64,000 nt of DNA, taken from positions 22,486,001-22,550,000 of the forward strand of contig CM040434.1 in NCBI GenBank assembly GCA_022702705.1. The letters run 5' to 3'. Below the pieces are notes generated by a model. The model did no database searches. It was given only the letters and a program-made list of their open reading frames with translations, and was not told the DNA's origin. Each line of letters starts with the position of its first letter. The first letter of the stretch is position 1. Shown in pieces: positions 34,101-46,918 of this stretch. Source of the DNA: Papilionanthe hookeriana x Papilionanthe teres. Lineage: Eukaryota; Streptophyta; Magnoliopsida; Asparagales; Orchidaceae. Both the position numbers and the translations under genes were made by a program.

Positions 34101-37100
34101 CCATAATTATGAATATTCAATGTTAATTAATTTAATTAATCAAAATATGTTTAGTCTCCATAGTAAAATTTTGGTGTGTTCCTATGCGTTAGAGGACCTT
34201 TAAGAAAAATTTTTATGAATTTTTGAATTATATTTTAATTTTTAAAATGTTTAATTGACTTTAATGAAAAAATAATTAGAAAATACATTTTTATTTAGAA
34301 AATTAATTTTGATATTTTCAATTAGAATTTTTTTATTATTTTTCTGATTTTTATTTTATTCGTTATAATTTTTTTAAATAGAAAATATAGAAAATAATAA
34401 TAAACTAAGTAGAATACATTTTGTAATTTTTAATCAACGAGTAATTTGTGACCTTTTGAAACATATTTGTAATTTTGTAATTTTTTAGTTATTTTCAATC
34501 AAGAAAAATAGTTTAAAATGAATTTTTTATTTTAACTTTCTTTCTATTTTTCCTAGTTGCCTCTAATTATAGAGATTACCGCAAACATGATTTTTTTATT
34601 ATTTTATTATTTTATTTTATTTTATTTCTATAATTATTTGAAGCAAAAATTACTATTTTCTTTAAAAGATACATTTTTATATTAAAAATAAATTTGCTAA
34701 CTTCGAAATTTTATGGAAATATTATAAGATATTTTTGACTTATTAAAGATATTTTGTGATTTTTTTAGTAATATTTACGTGTTTTAATTTTGATTATTTT
34801 TTATTAATTTTTAAAATAGAAAAAATACTAAATAATGCATATTTATTTAAGATCCCATATTTATTTTTCCTTGGGTCCTCTGATATATTTTACTAATTTT
34901 TATTTTATTTTTTATAATTTTTAATTAAAATAAAAGGGCAATATCTAGAAAATTAGGGCTTCTAATATTAGATATGTTCTCTGACCTTTGAAAAATTAGA
35001 TAACTTCCTTAAAGTCATTAAGAATAATCCCTCCAAATTTAATGTAATTAAGATATTTATTCAATGAATTATAATTAAAATTGTCTCTGGAGTTTTAAAT
35101 TAATTAAAAAAATACTTTATCAATATTTTTAATTTTTAGTCCATTAAACTTTCCTCTGTTCACTGAGCATAAAGGTATTTTTTATTTTTTATTTTTAGGA
35201 TTTTTCTAGGCCAAGTTATGAATTTTCGAAGATAAATAGAATTTTATAAATTTAATTAACCATATTTTCCTACCTATCCACGTCAGCCGCCACCTCAACC
35301 TTGGTGTCTTTGAAACTCCACGCGGCATGTTTTGATTGGATGCACTTTCCATGTCGGCATTGACTCGGCTCACGGTTCGTGTAACATTCCTTCAACAAAC
35401 CCAATCTCCATCGTTCATTTGATACACGCGCGAATAGACGACATCCGTTTATCATCCCTGATTCTCCATAACTGTGAACCGTCCATGTTCTAACCCTAAG
35501 AGCTCGTTCGATACTCAACTAAATTTAGTGCACTTATTTCTACACCTTTATCTAAGTGAGACAAACACTTCTAAAGAGCTAGATACATATGAAATATAAA
35601 TTTCTTTCATAAAAGTCCAAATTGAGGTAGAAATGAGAAGCTTCGGGTTATACCTTTGCCCAAGAGGTGAGGCTTTCTATTTGGTTATTTGAGAAGCTTC
35701 ACCTTGCGTCGATGAATCTCCTCTAAGTGTCAATTTTCTCTTTGATTGGGCCTAGGTATGTTCTAGAAAAAAGGGTGGCTCGAATGTGGTCTTTGGCTAT
35801 GTATGCTAGGGATCTCATGAAGGGGGGCTTTTGATTCAAGAAGTGGTTTTAGGCTTGGGTGAACCTTTTGGGCAGGTTAATTTGGAGTTTTGGTGGAGTT
35901 TGTGGAATGGTTGAGAAATGCCCTGAATTTCAGTGATGAAATTAAGGTTATGTGCTGAGGATGAAGGCTTGAAAATGGTGGGAATGATCTTCTTAAAGCT
36001 GTAAGAAGGCCTAAGAGAAATTTGGCAGGACTTCGCTAAGGTTTATGCATCACCCTCTTTGGCCGTAAGGAGGTTGTGGAGGGGGGGGGGGGTATTTATG
36101 AGCCATGAAAGGGTGGCCAATTGAACTTGTTAGTGAGGTAAAATGGCGCTTAGGTGGAGCTAAGGTGGAGTCAATTGGCTAATTAGGTAAGACACCTTGG
36201 ATGGTTTCAATTTTAAATTTTTTCTTAAGGGTAGCTCAATGGTATGGTGTTTTATGGCAACCAAGATGTCCTGGTGGCCATGGTAAGTCACCATCCCACT
36301 GTTGGAGGTCAGTGGTGGGCAAATTTGAAGTTAATCGTGAGTGGCCACGTGTGAAGTTGATTAACTGAAATGTAAAGGGGGTTTGAGCTTGGTTAGTTTT
36401 GACTTAGGCTTAAGTTCATTTTAATGAGCTTGGGTGACTTACCATGGCTGACCAAGATTAGGTGGACCAGCTAAAATGGTGTGGAGAAGTCTCCATCTAA
36501 AGGATTGGGCTAATTTTGGATTAGAGTGAGTCAAGGGAAGGGTTAGGTGCTTTTTAAGGGATCATTAAAGGGCTCCCTCATTTTGCCACTTTTAGTATGG
36601 TGACATATAAATGACTCATACGGCGTGCATATGCCTTGGAGGTGGCTTCATGGCTTTCATATGGCTTAGCTAGTTTGCTTAAAGAAGGATTTTTAGAATT
36701 TTTTGAGTTTTTATGAGGTTTTGTCATGAGGCCAAGTTTAGAAAACTTTAATCATGAATTTTAGGACAAATGAAATAATTTTAATCAAAATGATTAGAGG
36801 GGGGATCTCATGCCATGATGGGTTGAGCTTGGAATTGGGCTTTTGAATTTAGGTATAGTGGGCTTTTGATAATAGGTAAGTCAGTTTAAAGAGATGGGTA
36901 TGATGGGCTTCATGAATTCATGATCCCCTCATAATGAATCTTTAGACATGGGCTTGATGAATTTTATATTTGGCTCAAGACTTCAATTTTTGTGAAATTT
37001 ATGTTTTGGGGTGAAATTTAATGTGGGGTTAGTTTGTGCTTTTTATTTTAGTGGATTTAAAGTGAATTTGTTATTTTTGATAGAAGGTGGGTCAATTTGG

Positions 37101-37958
37101 TAATTTGGATGAAAGATTGGACCAATTTTGTAATTTTGGGGATTCAATTTTGGTGAAACTATGAAACATGGGTAATTTGGAGGGGTTTAAATGTGATTTT
37201 GGTGAAATTTTGGATACTTAAAGAACTTTGAAAATTTTGAGGGTTAAAGGGCATTTTGGTCATTTTAGTGAATTTTTAGTGAATTAGGTGATTTGGATTG
37301 GTCTTGTTGAGATATGATTAAAAGTAGGGATTTTGGTAAATTTAGGTATTTTTAGAAATTTAGGGGTATTTTAGTAATTTTGGGATATTTTGGGCAAATC
37401 ATAATTTTAGGGTGGATTTGAGGATAAATGGATGATGTGAGCATTCAAGCTGTTAAAAACCTCTTTAAAGCCATATGGTTCTTGTGAGAACTCATTTTGT
37501 AGCCTCTACATGTTGGTCTTGGTCATCCTAACCAAGGGGTTGGGGACATAGGACCACCCGCTTGAGCCTTCAAAAGAGTTAGGAAGTGTGTGATGGGCAT
37601 CAAGGGGAAGATATGTAAATTTAGCTAAATGGATGGCTTTGGATGTGTGTGGGAACTTATGTTGACTTCAAAAATGTGTGTGTGTTTGTGAGACCAAGCC
37701 ACCCGTGGTGGCCCTAAGATTAATTAATTTTATAGGAACTCATTCTTAAGTCTTCTGATGGGGATCTCAACCTCTCAAGTAACAAACGAAGGCTTGTGGC
37801 CACCCATTTGGGACTTAACAAGAAGAGTCAAGAAGTGTTTAGAATTTCTATGTGGGTGAGCTTAATCACTAGTCCTCCCGAATAATCAATAGAAAAGTCA
37901 TATGGCTAGATCCTAGACTTCTAGAGAAGAGAATTTACCCTCATAAAAAATGAGGTCA
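31172..37958 (-). mobile_element. Long-LTR family copy C
   Basis: On the minus strand it begins TGACCTCA at 37958, next to a damaged terminal palindrome (CCTCA...TGAGGTC). Landmarks match copy B in reverse order: the U3 rich in GGGTTT/TTGGG (36400-37500), TATA at 36093-36100 beside a G12-14 run (36079-36092), the donor-like site at 35652, and the GC-rich leader block at 35270-35515. The cactgagca...ggtattttt segment (35161-35175) and the end block at 31250-31345 (GAGCCCACCATTAAGTAG) follow. The last bases are lost in the (TA)n tract next to the LINE. The stretch from 32100 to 34000 is poorly alignable by eye and holds no gene I recognise. Confidence 0.6.
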
Positions 37959-37969
37959 ACACAACCTGA

Positions 37970-37974
37970 CTTAT
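37970..37974. other. Target-site duplication, left (CTTAT)
   Basis: CTTAT directly precedes the TG of the 5' LTR of element E and recurs directly after the CA of its 3' LTR (48368-48372). Confidence 0.9.
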
Positions 37975-39227
37975 TGATAGGTAAAAAAACATGCTTAATT
38001 TCTTTCATTATTTAAATCTTTTTATGGATGATATTGCCCTTTAAAGAATGGTAACTTTATTTTTTTCATGCAAGTACAACAGGCAAGAAAACTGGAATGA
38101 AGTGGAGAAGAATTGAAGCGAAGTGGAGGTGAAAATGAGTTAAAGTAAAAATTAGAGAACTGGCGCATTGGCACCAGCCTTTAGGCATAGTTGGAGTGGA
38201 TAAGAAAAATAAAAGAAGAAAGCTAAGTGCTACCTACGGTAAATCCTTAGGAGTTCTTAGGGTATTAACTTGAATTTCTTTTATTATTGCATTGACATAT
38301 TGGTGAGGATTGAGAGTTGTATAGAAGATGAGATACTCAACATTCAACAAAGATTTTGAGAGACATTTTTGGGATACGTTTATAGCATTTTGTAAAGGAA
38401 AAAGCTAACTAATGTTCACCTTTTGTATTGTACTTTTTTATAATCACAATTCTAGTGGATTTTCTTTATTTGAAAAATATTTGTGGTGTTTCTTCCATGC
38501 ATTGAGATTAGTTCTTCTTACCTTTCACTTGTGATGAATAAGTAGGTTATGTAGGAATAGTAGGACGCTTTTAGAATTTGTTTTTCATCTTTAATGTAAT
38601 GAATATTCTTCCATGCCTAATTTACTTTTCATTTGTGCCAAGTGATTAGTTAATATATGTTGTGATCCATAATGATTCCGGAGAGCTATGGAGGAACGAT
38701 TATGGTATCCACATTAAACTAGTGGGTGTATGAAAAGTGGTCCATAAGGCAATGCAAATCGATAGGAAAATAATCTTTGATGGGTTTAAATTGGGGTTTA
38801 AGGAATTAAAACCAGTTTAACAAAATTATTTATCCTCTCAAGATAGGGTAAATAAGAGAATTTCTCCTATTTTTCACTAACCACATTTACAATTCAAAGT
38901 ATTTTGTTCCTGCACCAAATTAAATTGTTGCAATATAGCCTAGCTTTATAACTTGATATAAACCAGTTTAATTATATTTAGTAGAATTTATTTAGGAGTA
39001 ACCCAGTAATATAAGTGGTAATTTTGTAGGACTAGTAATCATAGCAATTATTAACTTTATTTCCATGCTAAGAACTAATCCTAGTAAGCTAGAACTTTTT
39101 CTAAGTTTAACTACCTCAATCCCTATTAGATCAATATTCTGAACTCAAAAATTTTATAATATTGAAATGACACACATACTTACGTGAAATGCTAGCGTGC
39201 AAGTGCACTTGAACAGGGAGGGTATCA
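37975..39227 (+). repeat. 5' LTR of element E
   Basis: TGATAGG...TATCA, 1253 bp. It matches 46919-48367, for example GATGATATTGCCCTTTAAAG near 38025, aggagttcttagggta near 38250, and the R/U5 end with cgtgcaagtgcac. It is about 200 bp shorter than the 3' LTR, mainly through loss around the GC-rich block at 38160-38200. Confidence 0.92.
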
Positions 39228-39232
39228 AGTTT

Positions 39233-39250
39233 CGGTGTCGTTGCTGGGGA
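39233..39250 (+). promoter_or_regulatory. Decayed primer-binding site of element E
   Basis: CGGTGTCGTTGCTGGGGA matches the Athila PBS at 14 of 18 positions. Three of the four differences are C-to-T, the pattern expected from deamination of methylated cytosines. Confidence 0.8.
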
Positions 39251-39440
39251 ATTACGGTGTAGTTAACATAGGAGAATTTTAGTTGAGTTAATTAGACATG
39301 GACTGAGAAATTCATATTATAGTTTTAGTTTGTCAATGTTTGCTTATTTGAAAAAGAAAAAGAAAGAAAAAAATGAATTTTTATTTGCGTGTATTACTGA
39401 AACATACTAGCTGAGTCTTTAATTAGTTAATGTGAAGTGC

Positions 39441-41152
39441 AGGTCCTAAAGAACTTGAACCCTATGATTCAAAACTATAGAAAACTGTTAGTAAAATTAG
39501 AAAATCGAAAATACTTTACAAAAATGTAGAAGGAATGGTGAATATTCAAAAAAACAAATTAGATAACTAAATAACAATTAATGATCATCATAATGTGCAT
39601 AAAACATTAATTGATTACCCTAATCCTACTGTAAATAAAATTCATTTACATATTTAAACTCATGTTATAGAAGCTAAGACAATTGAATTGAAGCCTGATA
39701 TTATCAAAATTGTAAAGAACAATCAAATTGGGTGAACGCCATCAGAGGATATAAATTTACACATAACAAGTTTCTAGAACTTGTGTGCTGCATTTCATTA
39801 TAAAGGTGTGTCAAACAACACTGTTAAACATACCTTTTTTCCCTTTCTCTTGAGAGATAAGGCTAAAAGTTGGTTGAACTCATTAGCAACTGGATCAATT
39901 AGGACTTGGAGAGAGTTAGCCAAAAATTCTAAGCTATGTATTTCTCACCGTCAAAATACTTCTTAACATAGAAACGATATTACTTCATTTTTTTAGTTAG
40001 AAGGGCATGAGAATGATTTAAAGAACTTCTTAGAAAGTGCTTACGTCATGCTCTGCTCAATTGGTTAATTATTCAAACTTTTTAAAATTATTTAGTAGGA
40101 TCCCTTAGATCCATTATTGATGCTCTCGTTGGTAATTCACTCGTGCTAAAATCATTTGGTGAGGCTTATTCTCTATTTGAGGGATGACCACTAACAATTT
40201 CTAATGGCCCTTCTGAAAGAGTAAACCTTAGGAAGGTTGCAAGTGTGCATGATACAGATGTGCTGTCAATTTTAACCTTTCACGTAGCAGCAATATCAAG
40301 GAACCTAGATTGTTTGAAATTAACCAACCTCAAGTATCTCCAGCAATTTAGGAAAATTTGTCTGGACAAATGGTTGAAGATAGTAATTCATCAGTTGAGA
40401 CCTTAAATGCGATTCACAACAAACATAACAACCCTTATACTAATTTCTATAACCCATGTTGGAAGAACCATACTAACTATAGCTGGAATAAAAATTTTGG
40501 GTGAGGAAACCAGTAATGGGAAAAAACCACGCAAATATTATTAAGAAATTGGAATAAATATGATTGTACTAACTATAAGCCTTCTTATAATCCATGATTT
40601 AACTCTAATACACAATTTAAGGAGAAGAAGTTTTTTTTGGAGCAAGTTTTATTGTAGATGGGGAATCAACTACAAAGTCAAGTAGCAATAATAAGGAACA
40701 TTAAAAACCAATTGGAACAAACTGCTAACTCCCTTAGCAATGAACCCCAATGAACTCTTCCTATTAACACTGAGATTAACCCTAAGGTGTAGAATAGTGA
40801 ACATGTGAATAATATCCGATTAAGGAGTGGAAGAGAGTTGAAGGATGTTGTTCAAAAAGATATTGAGGTTGAAATGGAGACCGTGGAAACTGAAAAACTT
40901 TTGGAGAACATCTATAAAGACCAAAAAAAAATAATCTCTCCAACTAATACTAACCTAGAAAAACCACTACCTCTGTTTCCTCAAAGACTCAAACAGCAAA
41001 AGTTGGATCAACAAATTATAATGTTTTTAGAATTATTTAAGAAATTAAAAATTAATATTCCTTTTACCGAGGCTATGAAGAAAATGCCTAGTTATTTGAA
41101 GCACATGAAGGATATCCTTAACAAGAAGAGAAAGATTGGAGATTATGAGTGA
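39441..41152 (+). pseudogene. gag of element E, heavily decayed
   Basis: Recognisable pieces are KELEPYDSK at 39450, a Retrotrans_gag core (LRDKAKSWLNSLATGSIRTWRELA in 39781-39966), asparagine-rich remnants (40430-40620), and LRSGRELKD to LFPQRLKQQKLDQQ...INIPFTEAMKKMPSYLKHMKDI (40805-41152), the gag-protease boundary region. Stops are frequent. Confidence 0.85.
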
Positions 41153-41560
41153 GTTGCACTCGGTGAAGAGTGCAACGCTATCATTCAGATGAAGCTTCCT
41201 CAAAAACTCAAGGAACATGGAAGTTTTACTATTCCTTGTGCAACAGGAGAAAGATTTTTTTGAAATTTTATGTGATCTTGGAGCAAGTATAAACCTTAAG
41301 CCATTATCTTTCTTCAGAAGATTAGGATTAGGAGACGTTTCTCCTACTACTGTAACCACTCAGTTAGTTCATCATTTGATCACTTATCCAAAGAGGGTTA
41401 TAGAATATGTTATAGTCAATATGGATAATTTTATCTTCCCTACTTATTTCATTTTGTTAGATATGGATGAAGATAAAGAAATTCCAATCATTTTAGGTAG
41501 ACATTTCCTAGCCACCAGACAAGCTATGATAGATTTGTAAAAGGGTGAATTAATTATGAA
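41153..41560 (+). pseudogene. Protease of element E
   Basis: The frame 41217-41540 includes LCDLGASINLKPLSFFRRLGLG (active site DLGAS), a Q-L-x(4)-ITYPKRVIE block, and IPIILGRHFLATRQAMIDL, the typical C-terminal strand of Athila retropepsin. The substrate-site upstream piece is in another frame. Confidence 0.88.
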
Positions 41561-42043
41561 AGTAAATGATAAAAAAGTTACATTTAATGTCCTAAAATCT
41601 TAGAAATATCCTTCCAAAGGAAATGAAGATGAATGTTTTTGGATGTACTCAATTAATTATTTATGTAGTATCCATTTTCGAGAAAGTTATGAAATCAAAT
41701 CAATAGAGTTGGATTTGGATGTAGAAGAAGACACACATTTTCAGGATGAATCAGACCTATTAATTACTGAAGATTCAAATTTTTGTAGGAGATATTTGAG
41801 ATTCTTCATATGATAAAAACTTGTAAATCACTTATTCCTTTGCTGAGGAACACCTTGAACTTGAGATGAAGGTGCTTCCCACACATTTAATGTGCGCTTA
41901 CTTAAGAAAATCATCCACATTACAAGTAATCATATCCTCAGATTTGACTCATTTATAAGAGTAGAATATAATGAATATTATGAGGAGTTATAAAAAAAGT
42001 TTTTGGATGAACCATAGCAGTTATAAAGGGGATTAGTCACTCT

Positions 42044-42915
42044 ATTTGTATGCATAGCATTCTGATGGAAGATGATCATAAACCTCGAGCAATTCCTCAA
42101 AAGAGACTAAATCTAATTATGTAAGAAGTTGTCAAAAAGAAAATATTGAAGTGGCTAGATGCAGGTATTATTTATCCTATATCAGATAGTGCATGTGTTA
42201 GCCATATTAAATGTGTTCCTAAGAAAGAGGGAGTGATAGTAACCGTAAATGGATATAATGAACTACTTCCAACTAGACCTATCACTAGCTCACAAATATG
42301 TATGAACTATATAATTAAATTATGTTAATAGGAAAGATCACCTTCCCGTATCCTTATTGGATTGGATGATGGATAGGCTAGTTGGTCAACCATATTTTTA
42401 CTTTCAAGATGGATACTCTGGTATCATCAAATATCTATAGCTCTCGAGGATCAAGAAAAGACAACATTTAAAAGTCTTTATTAGTCTTTTGCTTTTTGAA
42501 TAATGCATTTCGGATTATGTAACGCACCTGCTACCTTTCAGCAGTGTGTGATGTCTATATTTTGTGACCTAATTAAAAAAGGATTAAGGTGTTAGTGGAT
42601 GAATTTTTTGTGTTTGGACCAACATTTTATTCTTGCAATGATTATTTAGCAAAGGTGTTGAATCATTGCAAAAATAACAATTTGGTTCTCAATTCTGAGA
42701 AGTGACAACTTATAGTTTTAAGAGGAATCATATTAGGACATAAAATACATGCAAAATGCAGGGAAGTAGACCGAACAATGATTCGATAGATTGAAAGACT
42801 ACCTCCTCCTATTACTGTGAGGGGAGTTAGAAGTTTCTGGGACATGTTAGATATTATAGGCGATATATAAAGAATTTTTCTAAAATTACCAAAAATCTAT
42901 GACATCTCTTAAAAA
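42044..42915 (+). pseudogene. Reverse transcriptase of element E
   Basis: HSILMEDDHKPRAI, KWLDAGIIYPISDSACVSHIKCVPKK (42146-42328), FGLCNAPATFQQC (about 42510) and VLVDEFFVFG (about 42589) can be read in several frames. In the last motif the second catalytic Asp is replaced by Glu. Many stops occur; it is not functional. Confidence 0.85.
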
Positions 42916-42957
42916 TGGATGTTCTAATTAATTTATACTATATATTTTTAAATGCCT

Positions 42958-43381
42958 TCAATATTTCAAAAGAGAAATTAATCAAAACACCTATTATAGT
43001 CTCACCTGATTGGGGAAAACCATTTGAACTAATGTGTGATGTCAGTGATTATTCTATTGTGGCAGTTTTAGGACAAAGATATGATAAACTATTTAGAGAC
43101 ATATACTATATTAGTAATTCTCTTAATAAAGCTCAAGTAAGTTACAATACTACTGAGAAGATTTATTGGCTATAGTATATGTTTTTAATAAATTTAGGCC
43201 CTATTTGATTGGGAAAAAATGTATTGTTCACACTATCTATTCTGCTATTAGATATCTTATGTTAAAAAAGGTTACCAAACTAGGATTGATTAGATGGATC
43301 CTATTGATACAAAAATTTGATATCGAAGTAGTAGAAAAGAAAGGTTCTAATGATCATATAATAGATCATTCACAAGACTAG
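42958..43381 (+). pseudogene. RNase H of element E
   Basis: KTPIIVSPDWGKPFELMCDVSDYSIVAVLGQR (42915-43175 frame) holds the first catalytic Asp. YNTTEK is the remains of the Glu block. VHTIYSAIRYLM and LGLIRWILLIQKFDIEVVEKKG (43166-43381) are the C-terminal part; the Asp of HTD has changed to Ile. Confidence 0.85.
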
Positions 43382-43559
43382 ATCAGGGAGATTCATATTC
43401 TTATGAAGGTGATATAAATGAGAATTTTTCAGATGAACAACTGTTTGTTATTACTGAGTGGCACATTTAATGATATGCTGACATAGTAAATTCTATAGTT
43501 AGTAATATTATGCCCCATGACATGACATACCACCAATGAAATAAATTCATAGATCATGC

Positions 43560-44560
43560 CAAAAGTGTAAGAATCAAGTAATAAGAAATTACAGGAAACC
43601 CTAGAACTATTAAGAAATATCATGATTCCAAATTTGGGAGACATTTTAGAGTTGATAGAACAAATTATAAGATTTTGTAATCTTTATTTTATTGGCCTAC
43701 TTTAATTAGTTAAGTGAATTTATATATAAATACTAATGATATATGTTATAGAGTATGTAATATTATTAAGCGTCATGAAATGCCCCTAAATTTTACTTTG
43801 GAGATTGAGATATTTTATGTTTGGGATTTAGATTTTATGGGACTTATTAAACCATTGTAAGGAAATTTATATATTTTAATAGTTGTGAACTATGTCTTAA
43901 AATGGATTGATGTAGTAGCTCTTCCAAATTGTGATGCTCAAAGTGTAGCTAAATTTTTAAAGAAGAATATCTTCAGTAGAGTGACATGACTAGAGTGAAC
44001 ATTAGTAATGGAGGAAGTCACGTTAAGAATAGAAAAAAATGAAACATTAGTTAATAAATATGGAATTAATCTTAAGATATCTACAGCCTATCATCCACAA
44101 ATGAGTAGTAGAAGTATCAAACAGGGAAATGAAAAGAATTTCAGAAAAAAATTGTCAATCTTAGTAGAAATGATTGGTATCTTAGATGTGATGAAGTATT
44201 ATGGGCTTATAGAATTGTTTATAATACTTTTATAGAAATGTCACCATATAGGCTCATATTTGGCAAATCTTGTCACTTACCCGTAGAATTAGAACATAAA
44301 GCCTATTGGGCCATTAAAGAATTTAATTACAATATGAAGAAAGCTGGTGAGAAAAGATTGTTGTAGTTAAATGAAATCAATGAAGTTAGACAATAATTTA
44401 ATGAAAATATGAGAATTCATAATGAGAAACTAAAAAAATGGTGTGATTCATTCCTAGGAAAGATTTTGACCATGGGCAGGAGGTTTTACTATACAATTCA
44501 AAATTGAAATTATTTCTCTAAAAAATTAAGTCCAGGTGGTCGGGGCCATTTATTATAGTA
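43560..44560 (+). pseudogene. Integrase of element E
   Basis: The HHCC remains (YHDSKFG-HF, FYWPTL, CYRVC), VWDLDFMG (first catalytic Asp), NCDAQSVAKFLKKNIFSR, YGINLKISTAYHPQ, MSPYRLIFGKSCHLPVELEHKAYWAIKEFNYNMKKAGEKRLL and the WCD...GRRFYYTIQN tail are visible across frames. The second Asp (ITDGG) is lost in a decayed stretch near 43990. Confidence 0.85.
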
Positions 44561-46918
44561 AAAATTTATCTATTTTGTGTTATAGATAGTAAAGATCCTA
44601 AAAGTGGTAGAGAATTTGAAGTGAATGGATATAGAATTAAAGCTTACTTTGGTTGTGAAATACCTTCGGTTAATGAGGTCTTGATGTTGAGTCAATATAG
44701 GTATTACTGTATTCGTTGAGCCGATGAAGTTAAACCAAGCACTTCTAGGGAGGCAACCCAAGTTTGTTTTTATTTTTATTGTTTTGTGTTGTTATTGTTT
44801 GTGGTGTGTATTGGTTGTATTTTTGTGTTGATGTTTAGGTATGAGAGTGGATTGTTTTGATTTCAGTGTAATTTAAGGGAGGCAATTCCTTAAATTTCTC
44901 GATGTATCTAGACTTGAGTATGTTAATAGGAGTGATAGGATAAATCGTATACTCCACATCTTAATTCTCAATCAAACTTAAAGATATACTGGAGACATGT
45001 TGAGTTTGTACATAGAATAAGTCCATCTCAATTCTATACTACCAATTTTTTACCTTGATCTTCCATCTTAGTGGTTCATAAACCAAAAACTAGAGGAGAA
45101 TATGGATGATCCTTTCCAGAGAGCTGTTAATAGTGTATACTTTGATGGATGAAAAAACACCTGAGGTTGTCAACACATAAGCCAATTAATCAGGAATAAT
45201 CTTGTCCAAAGGGTTGGCCTTACAAAAATACCTATAAACATCCGGTAGTTTAATGAAAAGATATTCCTTTGGAGATATGGAAGTGGAGAAGGGAGATGTG
45301 ATGAGCAGGAGGATAAGTGATTCCTAAATTATCTTTAGTGTTTTTATGTTTAGTCATGTGATGAAGTACTTAGGGAGGATAAAAATATTCCATTTAAATG
45401 ATTGAGACCAAATTATACCCCTGACCCCAAAGTGTCAGGAATTGAATTGGCTCTTAGGCGCCAGTATACCAGCACCGAGGAGCTACACCCAAGTGCCTTG
45501 GAGCCACCATCGCAGTGCCTAGGAACCACTCCTTTTCACTCAATAAAAGTTGGTTGAACAACCCCGATATTGGTCATTTTCACACTAGCTCCTCCCCAAC
45601 TCTTCTTTGGCGATTTAGAGGCAATACTTTAGGCTTTCATTCCCCTTACATCTGAGCTCATTCTAGAATTCGTGCTAGTTTTTCTTTATTTTCCCTCTAC
45701 TGTTGTGTTGATGTATTTTATTTATATTTCCTTGTTGTAAAAAAAAATTATTATTTGTTGCTAATATTATGGATGTATTAGACTAGTTTAATATTGTTAT
45801 TCTGGACTACATTATTGTACTTACATGTTATCAAATTTTTACCTTTTCTGGTGTAGTTTTCATGATAATTGTGTTTAGATATAAATTACTTGCTCCACAT
45901 ACTTGTCCTTTTCTGCTTATACCTATAATTTTTATCCAAAATAAATGTAGTATAAGGTATTATAGAGATATTCTCTCCCTACTTAGATTCATGCTTTACA
46001 TTATTAAAAATGCTGAAAATTAAGTTTGGGGGGAGGGGGGAGAATATCTTTTCAATGCTTAACTTTATTTGTCTTCGATAACCTGCATTTCAGCTTGTTA
46101 CGATTTAAAAGGAATTTGAAGTATGTGTTGTTAACTGGAAATTATTGCAATTTTTAGAAATGAAAAACATTGTATTTTTCTTTTAAATTTTGTATAAATA
46201 AGTTTATGCTAGAGTATCATGAACTTGTAGCTTAACTAGTATAAAATGGTTCACTATTTATTTTTATAAAGAGTGATATATTTGTTGATCTAGATATTCA
46301 CAGATATATAATTCATAATAATTGATCTTCAATTCTAAACTTGGAAAATTTTAAAAAGTAGAGGAGTGTGAGAGGTTTCACTTTAGGAAGATGTTAGTGG
46401 AATTTAGAACTATTAAAGGACTTTCTAGATATAGTACTTCTTCTTAATGTAATGTCAAGAATAGAAAATTACATCTTAAACCAATAAAAAAAGATTATAA
46501 AGAAAGTATTAAGGGGAAGAGGAGCTTAAAAAGAAGTCTATCAAAATTTAATTTCACTGGATTCTTTTTAAAGTTGAATTATTATTACATTCCTAAGCTT
46601 ATATGTATTCAACATGAATGTGAAACTCTTTTTAAAATGGAGTGCTTAAATTATTTTACACTTTCTAAAGGACTGTGGTTAAGAATTATTTAGTTCATTT
46701 AAAATTGAAAAGAAAATCAAGTTTCCTAGTTAGACGAAAGGTTTACTCATACCCTAGGGATAGATTTGTTTACTAGAGTTAATCTAAATTTACATTATGT
46801 ATTTCTTGAAGTAAAATTGTAGATAATTGTAATAAAACCCTCTCACTCAAATTAATGAAATTCGTTTTAAAATTCTATTTTTTCTTAAGGATAAGTAATA
46901 ATTAAGTTAGGAGAATTT
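44561..46918 (+). other. Post-pol region of element E: internal promoter-like block and polypurine tract, no ORF
   Basis: After the pol-end motif GGGAGGCAACCC (44749-44759) there is no gene. A block of GC-rich half-palindromes (gcgcc/gcacc/gtgcc/gtgcc at 45458, 45472, 45493 and 45515; the last three steps are 21 and 22 bp) precedes caataaaag (45541). This mirrors the internal promoter of element 1 but without a following coding region. A G-rich tract (46028-46041, aagttt + G6AG6) looks like an Athila polypurine tract but lies about 880 bp before the 3' LTR. The stretch from 46042 to 46918 is AT-rich and featureless. Confidence 0.6.
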
